In this document: piece after piece, positions 14,183 through 14,473 of the stretch
Layout of the letters: the number at the start of each line of letters is the position of its first letter
Position numbering within the stretch: position 1 is the first letter of the stretch
Assembly (NCBI GenBank): GCA_964577315.1
Contig: CAZNYT010000059.1
Location: forward strand, 1 to 14,473
Source: Desulfonatronospira sp964577315
GTDB lineage: Bacteria; Desulfobacterota; Desulfovibrionia; Desulfovibrionales; Desulfonatronovibrionaceae
DNA length: 14,473 nt
Direction of reading: 5' to 3'
Program-made: the position numbers and the translations under genes
Notes under the pieces: generated by a model
Seen by the model: the letters and a program-made list of their open reading frames with translations, nothing else
Databases searched by the model: none
Told to the model about the DNA's origin: nothing

Positions 14183-14211
14183 ATTATAGATAGGGTAAGA
14201 AAATGTGTCAA
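14183..14211 (-). promoter_or_regulatory. Consensus sigma-70 promoter of the toxin-antitoxin operon
   Basis: On the minus strand, TTGACA (14206-14211), a 17-bp spacer and TATAAT (14183-14188) match the sigma-70 consensus at all 12 positions with ideal spacing. The brnT ATG (14174-14176) is 6 bp beyond the -10 box. The message should therefore start at or next to the start codon, that is, be leaderless. Confidence 0.85.
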
Positions 14212-14259
14212 TATAAAAATATGGCTTTTCATATGGCTTTTTTGTTCCAAAACATCCCG

Positions 14260-14335
14260 GCTAACCAGTTTCCATCTGGAAACCCATTAGCGCCCCCTCA
14301 TCGAACGGTAAGAGCGGTTTTCCTGCATACGGCTC
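14260..14335 (-). mobile_element. Degenerate group II intron 3' end (domain V / VI-like hairpins)
   Basis: Read on the minus strand, 14335-14303 begins GAGCCGTATGC, has a GGAAAACCGC middle and ends ACCGTTC. This matches the group II intron domain V pattern (GAGCCGTAT...GAAA...ACGGTTC) except for a C-C mismatch in the lower stem, an A-C mismatch in the upper stem and a changed bulge. It is followed by GATGAGGGGGCG and then a second hairpin (GCTAA 14291-14287 with 14264-14260, and an inner 6-bp stem 14283-14278 with 14273-14268), in the place of domain VI. No reverse transcriptase frame is visible before the window ends. Identification rests on remembered consensus; decay is likely. Confidence 0.45.
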
Positions 14336-14473
14336 TCTCGAAAACTGTCACCAAAGGCACACGCAGGAAGTTATCCGGCCTAAACCTTTACAAAAAATCA
14401 ACCCGTGTTTCTTCAGTTGTCGAACCAAGGAGATTTTGGACTTGCTTTTTACAGACCCCCACATTAAAAGTTT

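Larger units (their letters stand above)
14177..14473. other. Window edge without an intact gene
   Basis: Besides the toxin promoter and the domain V-like hairpin, this 297-bp edge shows a near-tandem repeat of ATATGGCTTTT (14219-14241). At 14338-14473 the DNA has only short open frames. If the hairpin is a group II intron end, this part would be intron sequence upstream of domain V, continuing outside the window. Confidence 0.4.

Overview
The window looks like bacterial chromosome, most likely from a Desulfovibrionales-type sulfate reducer (class Desulfovibrionia, formerly Deltaproteobacteria). This is inferred from the gene set (dut-argD beside a large alpha-glucan phosphorylase, and a chemoreceptor with a periplasmic c-heme domain), from coding DNA of middling GC with AT-rich spacers, and from remembered but unchecked synteny. 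No rRNA, tRNA or CRISPR array was seen. Left third (about 65-3919, all minus strand): dut, argD and a 91-residue unknown protein run leftward. A 365-bp spacer follows, filled by a long imperfect inverted repeat (about 1603-1923). Then come prmA (ribosomal protein L11 methyltransferase) and an overlapping MagIII/endonuclease III-related DNA glycosylase. The theme is nucleotide-pool hygiene, arginine synthesis, ribosome modification and DNA repair. Middle (4220-8762, plus strand): glgP, divergent from dut, then a compact run of tlyA, trmH and a shikimate kinase with small gaps or overlaps. The first two of that run are RNA 2'-O- methyltransferases and the third acts in aromatic amino-acid synthesis. 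Next (8842-9942, minus): an elyC/ydcF-type DUF218 envelope protein and a small membrane-anchored protein form a two-gene unit. A 65-residue acidic unknown protein (plus, strong ribosome binding site) diverges from elyC. It converges on a 618-residue methyl-accepting chemotaxis protein (minus) with a CxxCH heme motif, and a bidirectional 13-bp-stem terminator separates the two. The chemoreceptor has a good -24/-12 (sigma-54) promoter candidate. Right end (about 12318-14473): low-density, AT-rich, accessory-looking DNA. It holds short direct repeats, the decayed C-terminus of a Sel1-repeat protein, a possible 33-residue single-span membrane protein lying opposite a strong plus-strand terminator, and an 80-residue basic unknown. 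It also holds a BrnT/CopG-type toxin-antitoxin pair whose toxin gene is frameshifted in an A6 run and is preceded by an exact-consensus sigma-70 promoter, and at the very end a degenerate domain V-like hairpin of a group II intron. Nothing here is clearly a new multi-gene system. The best leads are the fold-back element, the small membrane protein with possible antisense RNA, and the slippery-run BrnT.
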